A model generated the notes under the pieces. The model had not been told where the DNA came from and did not search any database. It saw only the letters and a list, made by a program, of their open reading frames with translations. This document shows, in pieces, positions 26,146 through 36,638 of a DNA stretch of 64,000 nt (the stretch's first letter is position 1; each line of letters begins with the position of its first letter). This stretch comes from Pyrrhoderma lamaoense (lineage: Eukaryota; Basidiomycota; Agaricomycetes; Hymenochaetales; Hymenochaetaceae). The stretch is from positions 868,001-932,000 of the forward strand of contig NBAZ01000001.1 in NCBI GenBank assembly GCA_002794735.1, given 5' to 3'. The position numbers and the translations under genes were made by a program.

Positions 26146-26153
26146 TATATAAA
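26146..26153 (+). promoter_or_regulatory. TATA-like box before the reverse transcriptase gene
   Basis: The sequence TATATAAA lies about 175 bases before the ATG at 26330 and is on the same strand. It may direct transcription of the reverse transcriptase gene. Confidence 0.3.
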
Positions 26154-26329
26154 TTACATGCCGATACGTGTAACTACTACTGAGTGACGTGCGAGAAACA
26201 CCTATGTTTCTCTCTTCACCTACAACGTTCAATCCTCACGAAAGTATACAAGCCAGTTGAGTAAAGCTACTATACCTCATCAATATGGTCAATGAAAAGC
26301 TCATATCAACAGATCAACACCTATAGGAT

Positions 26330-28466
26330 ATGCAAACCTCATGGAATCGCTACGCATCAGAACTACCCTGCTCTAGGGTCTCACTCGATGCGCCACCTCT
26401 CCCCAGCACACCGAGCTTGGAAGTACTCCCTAGGGATCTTGTCAGTACTGTACACTTTCTCAGCCAAGACTTAAAAATTGTCACTCCTATTATGGTCGAT
26501 ATACTAGAGAGTCACTTGGTGAAACACCCCAACAGGGATTTAGTTAGATCTGTATGTCGAGGTTTCCGTGAGGGTTTCTGGCCTTTGGCAGGCACTCCAC
26601 ATCACTATCTAGTTAATGAATCGCGGAAGCAGAGGAAATACATACCAAAGGATGAAGAGGCATTTATGGAGACCCTATTCATCAAGGAAAGAGCTGCGGA
26701 AAGATTTTCACAATCCATCGGTAAACAGCTCCTTCCTGGAATGGCTTGTATGCCTGTTCATGTCATCTGGCAAGAAAATAGTAACAAGTTCCGCCCTATA
26801 TATGACCACAGCGCTGGCGACAGCTCGATTAACGGTTTGATTCCAAAACATCTACGAGCCGTTCATATGGACAGTGTCTATCAACTTATACATGCAATTC
26901 ACAAAAAGAAAATTGAGTTCAAAGACATAGTTTTATTCAAATCAGACGTCTCCGACGCCTATCGCAATTTGCCAATGTCCCCTTATTGGCAAGTACTCCA
27001 GGCTATTAGGATCAAAGATCAGTTTTATATTGATAGATGTAATACATTCGGGAACGCTGGATCTCAAACCATTTTTTGCGCATTTTTCTCTCTGGTCTTG
27101 TGGATCGCTGAAAACCGTGGAATCGAAGACATTTTCTCCTATATCGATGATAATTTCTCCTGGGAGTTTAAAGAAAAAATGAGCATTTACGAAGGACGTT
27201 ATAGACAAGAATTACCTGACAAACAAGTCCGACTTCTCAGACTTTGGGACGAGCTAGGAATTCCTCATGCTTCTAAAAAGCAAGAATTTGGCTCTATTTT
27301 GACAGTTATAGGATATGAAATCGATCTTATACGTGAACGTATTTCTGTTGGGACCAACTCAATGAGGAAATCACTGGATAAACTTTCAACTATCATAGAT
27401 GCAAACCAAGGAGAGACTCGAACATTGAAAGAATGTACGAAATTTGTTGGTCTGTATTTTATCTGTTTTCATGTCACCTTGTTGAATTCATCTTTATCCC
27501 TTTGAAGGAACCATCAACCGTGCCATAGGGCTTATACCGTTCATGCTTCCCGGTATCCTTCCACTTTATGATGAAATGAATAAAGTAAATCAGAACGACC
27601 TTCAGTCCCCTGTTTTTATCTCCGAAGATGTCCGTACGCATCTCAAATGGCTCGGGAAAATGATGCGTACATCAAAGGGAATCTCTATATCGAGAAGCCG
27701 GATGTGGGATTACGCAAATCAAGACCCTTTGTTCATCTACATTGATACTCGGACAGTAGGGTTTGTTATCTGGATGCCGCAACCGGACGAAGCTTTGAGG
27801 TTTTCATTCGATGATTTCAAACAGATCTCTGAAGCGTCACTACCGATCCTTTGGCTCTTGGCTATTAATCATGCCATTTCGGATGCTAGACTAAGCTTTC
27901 ATCCCGTTACGAAGAAAGTGCTTAGTTGCTCGGGCCGAATACAATTTTTTGTTGATAGCCCAGAGGCCGTAGATCTTTTTGAAAACCTCAAGCCCAGTGG
28001 TGAACTCAAAAAGCTTTTCATGAGTATTATGGAGGCCGTCATAGAAAGAGATATTGATATCCGGGTCAGTCAAAGAAACAAGGAGGATAAGGCACTGGAA
28101 ACACTTCTGAATCATCTGCATACTGAGAGCCAGGATGCATTTGATGAATTATATCCAGAAACAATTCTGAAAAACGTTAGGATTCCTCAGCATGTAAAAA
28201 AATTCTTACCTGAAACTATTGAAGCCCTGGATGATGATAGTTCTTCAATACGTAGTAGAATATCCTCTAGACTATCTTTAGCGGAAAACTGTAGGGTGAA
28301 GGAGCGTGAATTGGTTGACGGAAAGAGTCGGATTAGACGTAAAGGACATGGAAAAAGAGGACAAAAAGAGTATCGCGGTCCGGAACTGTGTTTTGTGTAT
28401 AGCAAAAGGTTACTTTTGTTTATAGCGTTAAGCTTCACGGCTATGCTTTTTTATATGTTTTCGTAG
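26330..28466 (+). CDS. DIRS-like reverse transcriptase/RNase H protein
   Basis: Two exons (26330-27449, 27508-28466) join through a 58-nt intron to an open 692-aa protein. Reverse transcriptase motifs are in order: LLPGMACMPVHVIWQ and FRPIYDHSAGDSSINGLIP, motif A FKSDVSDAYRNLPM, the NTFGNAGSQTIF block, and the catalytic YIDD (27140-27151) within YIDDNFSWEF. The second exon resembles an RNase H fold: IYIDTRTVGFVIW, a Glu in SEASLPILWLLAI, and FFVDSPEAVDLFE. The closing Asp motif usual in such RNase H domains is not clear. The pattern is that of Agaricomycete DIRS-type elements. No tyrosine recombinase, CCHC knuckle or terminal repeat is visible next to it. The last residues form a hydrophobic helix (LLLFIALSFTAMLFYMF). 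Confidence 0.8.
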
Positions 28467-28810
28467 CCCCGATTGTAGAGGTAGAATACTTTTTACTTAA
28501 GCCATTTCCAAGTAGATGTTATATCGAATTTATTTGAATTTTTCAGGTCAACACAGAAAAAAATAAGTTACATAGCAAAGTGTACAGGACGTATATCGTT
28601 TAAGAGTTTTAAGCCTTGAGTGTGAGTATGCATGAGGCGAGACAGATGTCTCAACTAGGCTAACAGCGTAGAACTGCAAGTATTATTGTAAGTGTCTTGG
28701 GATTGCTCGAAGAAGGTACCAGAGATTTATGAGTTATCCAGATTATATGCAAATATCCAAAAATATAGACCATTAACGGTGCCTGAATACTACATCACCA
28801 GATGAGAACA
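28467..28810. other. Spacer between the reverse transcriptase gene and TIM21
   Basis: Convergent 3' ends flank this AT-rich stretch. I looked here for a terminal repeat or recombinase fragment belonging to the reverse transcriptase gene and found none. Confidence 0.4.
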
Positions 28811-30192
28811 TCATTTCCAACGCATGACGGGTTCAAGATCACGGACACCCGGTGCTCGATATACGAATACACGTTTTGGATAATTGGCTTGTGAACCTAG
28901 TATTGAATTTAGTAAATCAGCAGGAACCTTATATATACACAAAGACATACTAGGCATGTCCGCAATAATATACCTCCACTGAAATTTGCCGTTATCATCC
29001 TAAAACACGGAGATCAGAACCCGAAAATCGCATGCGAATCAGCAAGTACCTTACCTTCACAAGATCACAATGGATTTCTGCTTCCTCATAGTGTACTGAG
29101 TGATCATCTTTTTCATGGTTATAACCTCCACCAGTGCTAAGAGTTTTACCAAGACCTGAAAATATACCTGTAATACTTGACCAGACTCCCCCATTCGTCC
29201 CGGCGTTCCCTATCTTTGTTTGTCGTCCACTAGTGCTCTCGAGGCCTGAGTAGGGAAATAATGGAGGTGGACTTGGTTCAGAATCGCCAATGAGGTATAG
29301 GAACAAACGACGAGATTTGTCCTTCGCAGCCCGTGCGCTTTCACTAACCCAGTCTGTCAAGTCGCTAAGACCCCACTGTCCCTCAGTCAGGCTTCTCAGG
29401 GCCTCTAACGGACGACCCAAATATCCATCTTTGGATAGCCATGAAGGCCGCTCCGGGGACGCACGTGCGTAGAAATGGAGTATCAGGTGCTCTCGACCAG
29501 AAGAATCAACAAATAATTGTGATGAAACATGTCGATTGCGGTGTCGTGGCCTAATTGAGCTCGAGGGATTATTATGGAAAACCAAAGAACCAGGGAGACT
29601 TTCTTGTACGTCTCTCGATTGCGATATCAATTTACATGCTTCGCCATACTTAACAGTAGGAGAATTTGGCGAAAAAAGGTCGGAAAGTAGAGTGTAGGCG
29701 AGTATGCCAGTTAAACCAGCACCGGCAACAATGACTAAGAGGTTCGATGTTCTTGCAGTCGAGCGATAGACTATATTCGAGTTTACATTGATGTTGTAAG
29801 TTATCATGGAGTATCAATAATTGATAGAAAGTTTAAGTACCTTTTCCCTTCGTTGAGAGTTCTTTCCACTTTTTGGGTGTGGGACCGAGTCGTTTTATTG
29901 ACCCTAGCATGAAGGGCCCTGCGCTATCCATTTGAGCATCTTGGGCCGCCGATTGACGTTGGTCAAGTGCTTGGGACAGTAGAGAAGATGCCTGTGTTTT
30001 CTGTTGTGCTGTGTCGGTTTTCTTACATGACGAGAATCCTCGCGACGTCGTCAAAAGAAAGCCTTTTCTTATGTTAGAAGGTTCTCGCGTCCGCAAACAT
30101 ATAGACAACAGGTTGTGAGTTAACTTCACGTTTGTGGCTTGCATGACAGGGGATAGACTAGTAATTATAAATAGATACTTTCGGAATTTCAT
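28811..30192 (-). CDS. TIM21: Tim21, TIM23 translocase subunit
   Basis: Tim21 sits in the inner mitochondrial membrane, docks the TIM23 channel to the TOM complex and connects it to respiratory chain complexes. The product has a basic presequence, a polar linker, one membrane helix (LLVIVAGAGLTGILAYTLLS), and the intermembrane-space domain starting YGEACKLISQSRDVQESLPG. It ends with the Tim21 block FQWRYIIADMPSM, then VFVYRAPGVRDLEPVMRWK and TGA at 28811. Two in-frame starts are possible. ATG 30192 gives a hydrophobic leader; ATG 30144 (MQATNVKLTHNLLSICLRTR) looks more like a matrix presequence and may be the real one. The start lies under 100 bases from the histone H3 stop. Confidence 0.9.
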
Positions 30193-30285
30193 GTGAAGAT
30201 TTTCACGTGACTAAATGAAATGTATTTCCAAAATGAAAGCTACAAATACAGGTACAAAGAAAGCGGGTACAACAAAAGGACACAA

Positions 30286-30815
<530 letters not shown>

Positions 30816-30899
30816 GAATGCTTTGGTATAATTGTAGTGAAGAAGATGGTGGTGGAGATAGCCAAGGAATATGAAGAATGAAATCAGATACAATACCAC

Positions 30900-30907
30900 T
30901 TTTTATA
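30900..30907 (-). promoter_or_regulatory. TATA box of histone H3
   Basis: Read on the minus strand the sequence is TATAAAAA, about 85 bases before the H3 ATG. The position suits a strong histone promoter. Confidence 0.55.
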
Positions 30908-30915
30908 TCATATAA

Positions 30916-30990
30916 ACGCGATCGGCTACAACAACACAACAACTGAAACTACGCGCCACTTTACACCACAACGCGTTTGAAACATACGCG
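30916..30990. promoter_or_regulatory. Cluster of ACGCG (MCB-like) elements upstream of histone H3
   Basis: ACGCG occurs at 30916-30920, 30951-30955, 30971-30975 (a full ACGCGT to 30976) and 30986-30990, all just upstream of the TATA box. In yeasts ACGCGT is the core of MCB sites bound by MBF at G1/S. The spacing and number make chance less likely than for single sites. Confidence 0.5.
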
Positions 30991-32226
30991 CTGTCACACT
31001 CACAAGGTACGACCGTGACAGAGGGATTAGTCTGGTGCCTTGGACAAATTATAAAAGAGTAGCTTATGTAAATAAATCAGACAGAAACTGAGAAAGCCGT
31101 TCTCATCTCTGACGCAATCGTTTCACTTCTTACTTGCGCAGCATAGGGTCATGGAAAGTTAAGATACACACTTTTGACGATGCATATGGTGCATACATTG
31201 AATGCAGCATGGCTTATGAGCTCTGACTCATATGCAAGGGCAGATCAACTGCGGAGAGCAAGATAACTAGCTTCTTGAAGCATCATGGACGATATCTAAC
31301 ATATAGAAGTTGATCACGAGTGCCAGCCGTTGTATGCCGCCAGCAATTCTCATTAATTCTGTGTTCCGAATCTTATTCGAGCGCGACTATGTTCCTATTC
31401 ACGAACCGCTACTGATGTCTGAGCTGCGCTATCATTTAAATTTTGTCCCCGGTTTCGAACTTGATATCATTAGTCTATTGGGAAGGCATATTGCCTACTA
31501 TGGTAAAGACAACAGATTTCTCAGGTTGAGCTACCAAAATCTAATTCATACTTACATATCTATATCAATCCTGCATTTCTAAAGCATCAATAAATGTCTT
31601 TGTACATATCGTCTTGTCAGAATCCAGACAACTGTCGTGGAGTCTCAAATGCGAAAAGTGCTGGGCCTCTTATATCATTGAAGCTCTCCCCAGTTTTATA
31701 TAATAACAAAAAGGTGATTAGTAGTATACTCTTGTCATGTATAATCCAAAAATATCGAAGAATCTGTCTTACAGATTTACTAATAGTAATCACTCTTACT
31801 ATAATCAGTTTCTTATGATAATGATCGGCTTTTCTAGCCCGTTGTCTAATTACGCCCTAGCAACAAGTGAGTGGTACTGCAAAGACACTGAAAATGGAAA
31901 CTAGAGCTTGCTTATGATAGTATAAGGTGTAAAAATTTATCTGAGCCTCTGAAATTTTATTTCTCATCTTAGAAGCAATTTTCGTTCAGATAGACAAAAA
32001 CATTGGCTAACCCAAAACTAGTCAGATCTCACAATTCGTGTGAAGATCACTAGTTCAAGTTAGTACAGATACCGGTCTTTGTCAGCAATTGAAGCACTGC
32101 ATTGCTAGGGGTGGGAAACTCACCGCAGTCTCTTCCCTTTCTTTCCGCAACCATCATTAAAGCCCCTCTCATTCTGCTACACATTCCCTTCAACCCAACT
32201 CATCCGTATTCATACCTTCCGCAGCC
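30991..32226. other. Long gene-free region between histone H3 and the C2H2 gene
   Basis: About 1.2 kb without a gene I can support, unusual in this dense window. It separates two divergent promoters. Open frames at 31310-31582 and 31594-31818 have no recognisable family and start or run through AT-rich sequence. No tRNA, snRNA or repeat is evident. The right end, from about 32100, is pyrimidine-rich and is likely the leader of the C2H2 gene. Confidence 0.4.
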
Positions 32227-33498
32227 ATGGAACAGTATATTTCTCCAGAAATGCTCAGTGGAGTCACTTCAAAGCAGCAGCAGCAACAGCAACAACAGCA
32301 GCAGCAAATGCAGCAGCAACAAGCGCAGCTGCAGACGGTCGCTAATCTGGACTTTTTCTCGTTTGGCAGTCCATCCGATATTCTTGCTCCCCACCCGGAT
32401 TTGTTCGAGTCAGAGTTGGATTCTTCGCTCGCAGATTTTGATCCTCTGCAGCTACAATCATTCATAATAGGACAGCCAGATGCTTTCAATTTTTTGCGTT
32501 CAGATACTGCTTGTGGTCCTCCTTCTACCATTACTGTCAGCTCTGAATCGGCTTCAGCCTATGATACTTACTCAAACTACTCAGAGTCTCTTATCAACGT
32601 TGCTGCATCCAATTACTCTTTTCCTCTTGAGCTGGAAATGGACTTCTCCAGGGCATCTTTAGGTACACGCAGCGAGTACGCTGCTCCATCCGACACACAG
32701 AACACAGCCTCTGTATTATCCGCTGATGCATTATCGGATTACTCATACGACCGCAATAGACATACACCCTCATCAAATCAGACAACAGTGGACGAACTAG
32801 AGCCTCAACAGGTGCTACGAAATTCAAGACATCATCACTCAAGTTCTGTTTACTCTGGTTATGGATCCGGGTCCGATTACTACCCTCCCATTGGTACAAG
32901 TCACCCATCCCTGAGCTATGTTGCAAATGTTGTTGCACCGACTGCCACGGCAGCTCATCAACAACAGCCAACTCAAGTTCATGTGCCCCAGCGCTCTATC
33001 AGCCCCGTTGGAGCAGGACTTGGAGTGTCACTTCTCCCACGACTTACGCGCAATGATGGGCGCTCTCCCCAACGGATATCATCAAGTGTGCATTCGTCAC
33101 ATCAAATTGGCGGAGGTCGTAGTGAACATGAAGAAAACAGCGACGATCCCCGCAAGAAATACCCATGTCCTCAATGCAAGAGGGCATTTGCTCGTGCCTA
33201 CAATTTAAAAACCCACCTCGCTACTCATGACCCTCAGCGTCCGAAGCCTTTCGTTTGCTCACACAAGAAGTGTGGCCGTTCATTCTCTCGCAAGCATGAT
33301 CTTGGCCGGCACTTAGTTTCTATTCATCGTGATTCGTCAGAAATTGTTTCAGTATCTGGCGACTTGGCCAGTGATGATGGACACTCTTCTCCGGAGCCAC
33401 GAATCGGCGTATCAGGAATGAAGGATGGTATGGTTCGTTGTGATATTTGCGGTAAAAGTGGACCGAAGAGGTGTACTTGCAGCGTTGTCGTCAAGTAA
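32227..33498 (+). CDS. C2H2 zinc-finger transcription factor (Crz1-like fingers) with polyglutamine tract
   Basis: A single exon of 423 aa. The N-terminus carries a Gln-rich tract after residue 16. A long Ser-rich disordered region with acidic patches (LADFDPLQ) follows. Two classical C2H2 fingers lie near residues 310-368: YPCPQCKRAFARAYNLKTH and FVCSHKKCGRSFSRKHDLGRH. The first resembles the calcineurin-responsive Crz1/Prz1 finger (RAYNLxxH), so a stress-response factor is possible, but I see no clear PxIxIT docking site. A last Cys group (CDICGKSGPKRCTC) near residue 405 could bind another zinc. The pair of fingers implies DNA binding in the nucleus; the target genes are unknown. Confidence 0.8.
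   Translation: MEQYISPEMLSGVTSKQQQQQQQQQQQMQQQQAQLQTVANLDFFSFGSPSDILAPHPDLFESELDSSLADFDPLQLQSFIIGQPDAFNFLRSDTACGPPSTITVSSESASAYDTYSNYSESLINVAASNYSFPLELEMDFSRASLGTRSEYAAPSDTQNTASVLSADALSDYSYDRNRHTPSSNQTTVDELEPQQVLRNSRHHHSSSVYSGYGSGSDYYPPIGTSHPSLSYVANVVAPTATAAHQQQPTQVHVPQRSISPVGAGLGVSLLPRLTRNDGRSPQRISSSVHSSHQIGGGRSEHEENSDDPRKKYPCPQCKRAFARAYNLKTHLATHDPQRPKPFVCSHKKCGRSFSRKHDLGRHLVSIHRDSSEIVSVSGDLASDDGHSSPEPRIGVSGMKDGMVRCDICGKSGPKRCTCSVVVK
32275..32334 (+). repeat. CAG/CAA repeat encoding a Gln-rich tract
   Basis: Twenty codons, mostly CAG and CAA in mixed order, encode a Gln run broken by single Met, Ala and Leu. The mixed codons should slow slippage, yet such tracts often vary in length between strains. 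Confidence 0.85.
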
Positions 33499-34085
33499 TA
33501 TAATAAACCCTTTTGTTGCTAGATTGATCCGTATTTGTAAGTTTATAACTATTCTTTTGCGGCTTCTTTGGCTAAAACTTTTCACTCATCAGAACGGATA
33601 ATTGTGTCCGTCCTCCGTGCGCATGATTGGATGACGTGGGGCACTTGTACTGTGACAGTGCACATAGCGTTTTTGTTACCATGCCCCTCTTAAAGCTCAG
33701 ATGGTTAGTGCTTAGAGGAGCGTGTACTGCGGAGGATATATTCTGTCACTTGTTAAGTGATACTTTCTTCAAGGTTATTCTGGATTTTGGTTTTGCCTTA
33801 ACGGATAGTATAGTAATGCTTCTCACTTTCTCGTAATTATTTTTTGCGGAGTCATAATCTGTCATAAGGTTCTACATCTTTAAAGTTCTGTCTCTCTGTC
33901 TCCGAAAACTTGTCGTATTTTGATTGCTGTCCATGCTTTCCATTTTGTACATATCTAATTCTTGAGTATGATCTTTTTTAAATAGGAAGAATATGGGTTG
34001 GAATTGCAAAAAGTGAAATTAAACATTTTCAAAAAAAATTGTGTCAGACTATATTAAAGGAGTAAAGAGAATTAAAAAAGCTTTT
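33499..34085. other. Spacer between the C2H2 gene and tRNA-Lys
   Basis: T-rich sequence follows the C2H2 stop and likely contains its 3' UTR. A 69-codon open frame (33627-33836) lacks a convincing start or family. No other feature is seen before the tRNA. Confidence 0.45.
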
Positions 34086-34179
34086 AGCCCACCGCGAGGG
34101 TCGAACTCGCAGCCTTCAGATCGCCTAATTCAAGACACTCATAAGAGTCTGACACTCTATCCGATTGAGCTAGGCGGGC
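34086..34179 (-). tRNA. tRNA-Lys (anticodon CTT) with an intron of about 20 nt
   Basis: On the minus strand the acceptor strands GCCCGCC (34173-34179) and GGTGGGC pair with one G-U, followed by the discriminator base. The anticodon stem TCAGA/TCTGA and T arm GCGAG-TTCGACC-CTCGC are intact. The anticodon CTT is at 34143-34145. About 20 extra bases lie just 3' of it, matching the standard nuclear tRNA intron site. Confidence 0.9.
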
Positions 34180-34273
34180 TTGTTTACAAGAGCAAAAATC
34201 TCTTATATATACTTTTATAATGAAACCATTCTTTATAAAGACTTAACCAGACTTCTACAACCCCACTACTACT

Positions 34274-36443
34274 ATGATATCAGATTGGCAAAGTGTTTTC
34301 ACTCTTACAATATTTCTCCTTACAAGTGAGCAGTTAATGCCACAAATCGGTCGTAGTCTGTAATAATGAACTGTTTCTATGAAAGATCTCGTTGGCGTCT
34401 TTCCTATTCATTTTTCTGTGCCACTACCAAAATCAGTGGAGTCACTAATTGCAAGGATAGCAGTGTACCTCCGTATCTGTGTACCTACAGAGTCCTGTTG
34501 CGATCTTCACCCAGAACTGTACAAGACACGCGGGACTAGACAATGCTCAAGGAGAAACGATAATCTTAGGGAGGGCCCTCTTTTTAGATGGCACAAAACT
34601 GCTTTTGATTTTCAAACGACGCCACCCATCGCTGTACTTATTTTACTTGCAACTAAATCTTTGCAGGGCAGTGACGTAAGAAAAGGAATTGTTGGAACTA
34701 ATGGAGTAGAGCCTATCAATATTATGGCCCTCTTTATATCGCTGGTAAATTGTTCTTTCAATCGTAACAATAACTTTAACATCAAAATATGTCTGTGGAT
34801 GCTCCTAGGCCTATATGGCAATATCTCTGGATACAACCGGGCTATTCCGCTTTCTGGCTTTCTGGGTAGTCAGTAAGGGTGGCTCATCTGGGAGACTACT
34901 CTACTTTTACCTATACCTATTCTTTTTTATATCTGGTATATTTGTTGGGAATGTAAGTTGTATGTCTCAGATTGAGTCGTCAAAATGTTGATGTTCCTCC
35001 CAGGACCCTGTCATACTTTTCGGAACACCTTTCTTGGCCTACTTCTCTCATGTGTCAGGGTAAAGAATTATCATTATGACTCTTTTTATCATTATATCTT
35101 ACCAAATCCATTGAAGTATTATACCGTCAACTGCATGGATTTTTGCTCAATTTACTACAGCGAATATGTGTATGTTAGGTTTTACTTCAAAGCACTGAAC
35201 GAATTCCATTTGATCTATTTTTCTACTTTGACCACAGCTTCGGCAGTACTACCATCCTCAAATCTGACGAATCTTGTTCTAACTGAAGCCTTTTCCTTTT
35301 CATTCATCTCGTATTCGGCACACACGATCGTTCCAACTATAGCTACTGCAGCCGCTGTATACCCAATTCTTTCATTCCTTCTATTTCGCTCGAAGAAATT
35401 CATTCCAACAGAAGTCAATGTTGTCACATTGCAGCGCACTACCTCAGAACAAGAGACCCAAATAATTGGCGATGGGTCTATGGATCCGAGAGGTTTGAGT
35501 GGGTTGAATGATAAACACGGTGCAATTTTTGGTAGTATACTTCTAGGTATCACTTTAGCTGTGCTTGTTGGAACATCACCATTGGGAGTTCCAGTCTGGA
35601 TGATTACAGTTCCCCCAGCACTCATCATGCTCGCCAGGGACATTTGGCATGATCGAACCAAGTGGAAACAACAAAAAACTTCGACGAGTGATTCTCGGAC
35701 AAGTAACTCCGACCCCGAAGCCATGCAATTACACACTTTTCCGGAGTCTGATCCCCAAAATGTGACTGACAACGAAGTTGCTAAAAAAGAGAAGAATTCC
35801 ACTATTTTGTCCTACTATCGAGACCTAAAAGAGAACACCCTACCCACAGTCCTGAGTATTATCCCTCGTTTACCCCTTTCCTTGGTTCTGTTTGCTTTTT
35901 GTATGTTTATCCTAGTTCAGGCATTGACGACATGGGGTTGGGTCGAAGTATTCGCTAGTTGGTGGGCAAGCTGGATCGATGTGTGTGGAAAGAAAGGTAT
36001 TACCTCTGCAATCATTGGTGCGATATGGGGTATGTTAATTGTCAGCACGTTCCTTTGCAATGTAAGTGAATCCGAAATCTCACATTTTTTACTTATCCGA
36101 TACGTGTTGCACAAAGCTGTGCGGGACGAATATAGGAACCACTATTCTACTCGCTAGGGTCCTCCAAAGTTGGCTTGAGAAGTCTGCTTCGTCCAACATT
36201 GTAGTGGACCCTAGAGTTAGACTCGGTGCTATTTATGCACTTGCCCTTGGAACCAATTTTGGAGCATTTTCTTTCTCCTTTTCAGCATCACTTGCTGGGC
36301 TTCTTTGGAGGGACATACTTCGTCAGAAAGGGATTATAGTTAGACAAAAACAGTTTGCATTGAACAATTTGCCTTTGATTGGTACGGCAATTGTGATATC
36401 TGGGGCGACATTAATAGCGGAAGTATATATCATCAGCAAGTGA
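34274..36443 (+). CDS. ArsB/CitMHS-family anion transporter
   Basis: Seven exons (34274-34325, 34386-34744, 34809-34952, 35004-35059, 35117-35169, 35238-36061, 36117-36443) sum to 604 aa. The protein is strongly hydrophobic with about ten membrane helices and a central polar loop near 35680-35800. Family marks are VGVFPIHFSVPLP near the start, VEPINIMALFISLAYMAISL, FVGNDPVILFGTPFLAYF, SSAVLPSSNLTNLVL, and the late motif LCGTNIGTTILLARVLQ. These match fungal proteins annotated as arsenical-pump or citrate-transporter-like (PF03600-type). Location (plasma or vacuolar membrane) and substrate cannot be read from sequence; arsenite export is only one option. It ends 195 bases from the stop of the Nramp gene on the other strand. 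Confidence 0.83.
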
Positions 36444-36638
36444 CCAATAAATAGTCGACTACCGTTTGGTATGCGAAGCTGAATTAAATCGGATTTCAAG
36501 TTTTATTTCAGGCACTAAAGTATACATGTACAAGTACAAAGCCACTGTTACAGAGATACAAGGCAATAGAGAATACAAAGAAGCCTAACGATTCTACGGT
36601 ATCAAATCAACTAACTACAAAAATCCTTCAGATATAAA

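Noticed and set aside
25924..28810. Terminal repeats or a tyrosine recombinase for the reverse transcriptase gene
   Set aside because: I compared both flanks by eye and found no convincing repeat or recombinase motif. A self-alignment of 25900-28900 would settle it.
31310..31818. Two plus-strand open frames (90 and 74 codons) in the long spacer
   Set aside because: No recognised domain; kept only as part of the spacer description.
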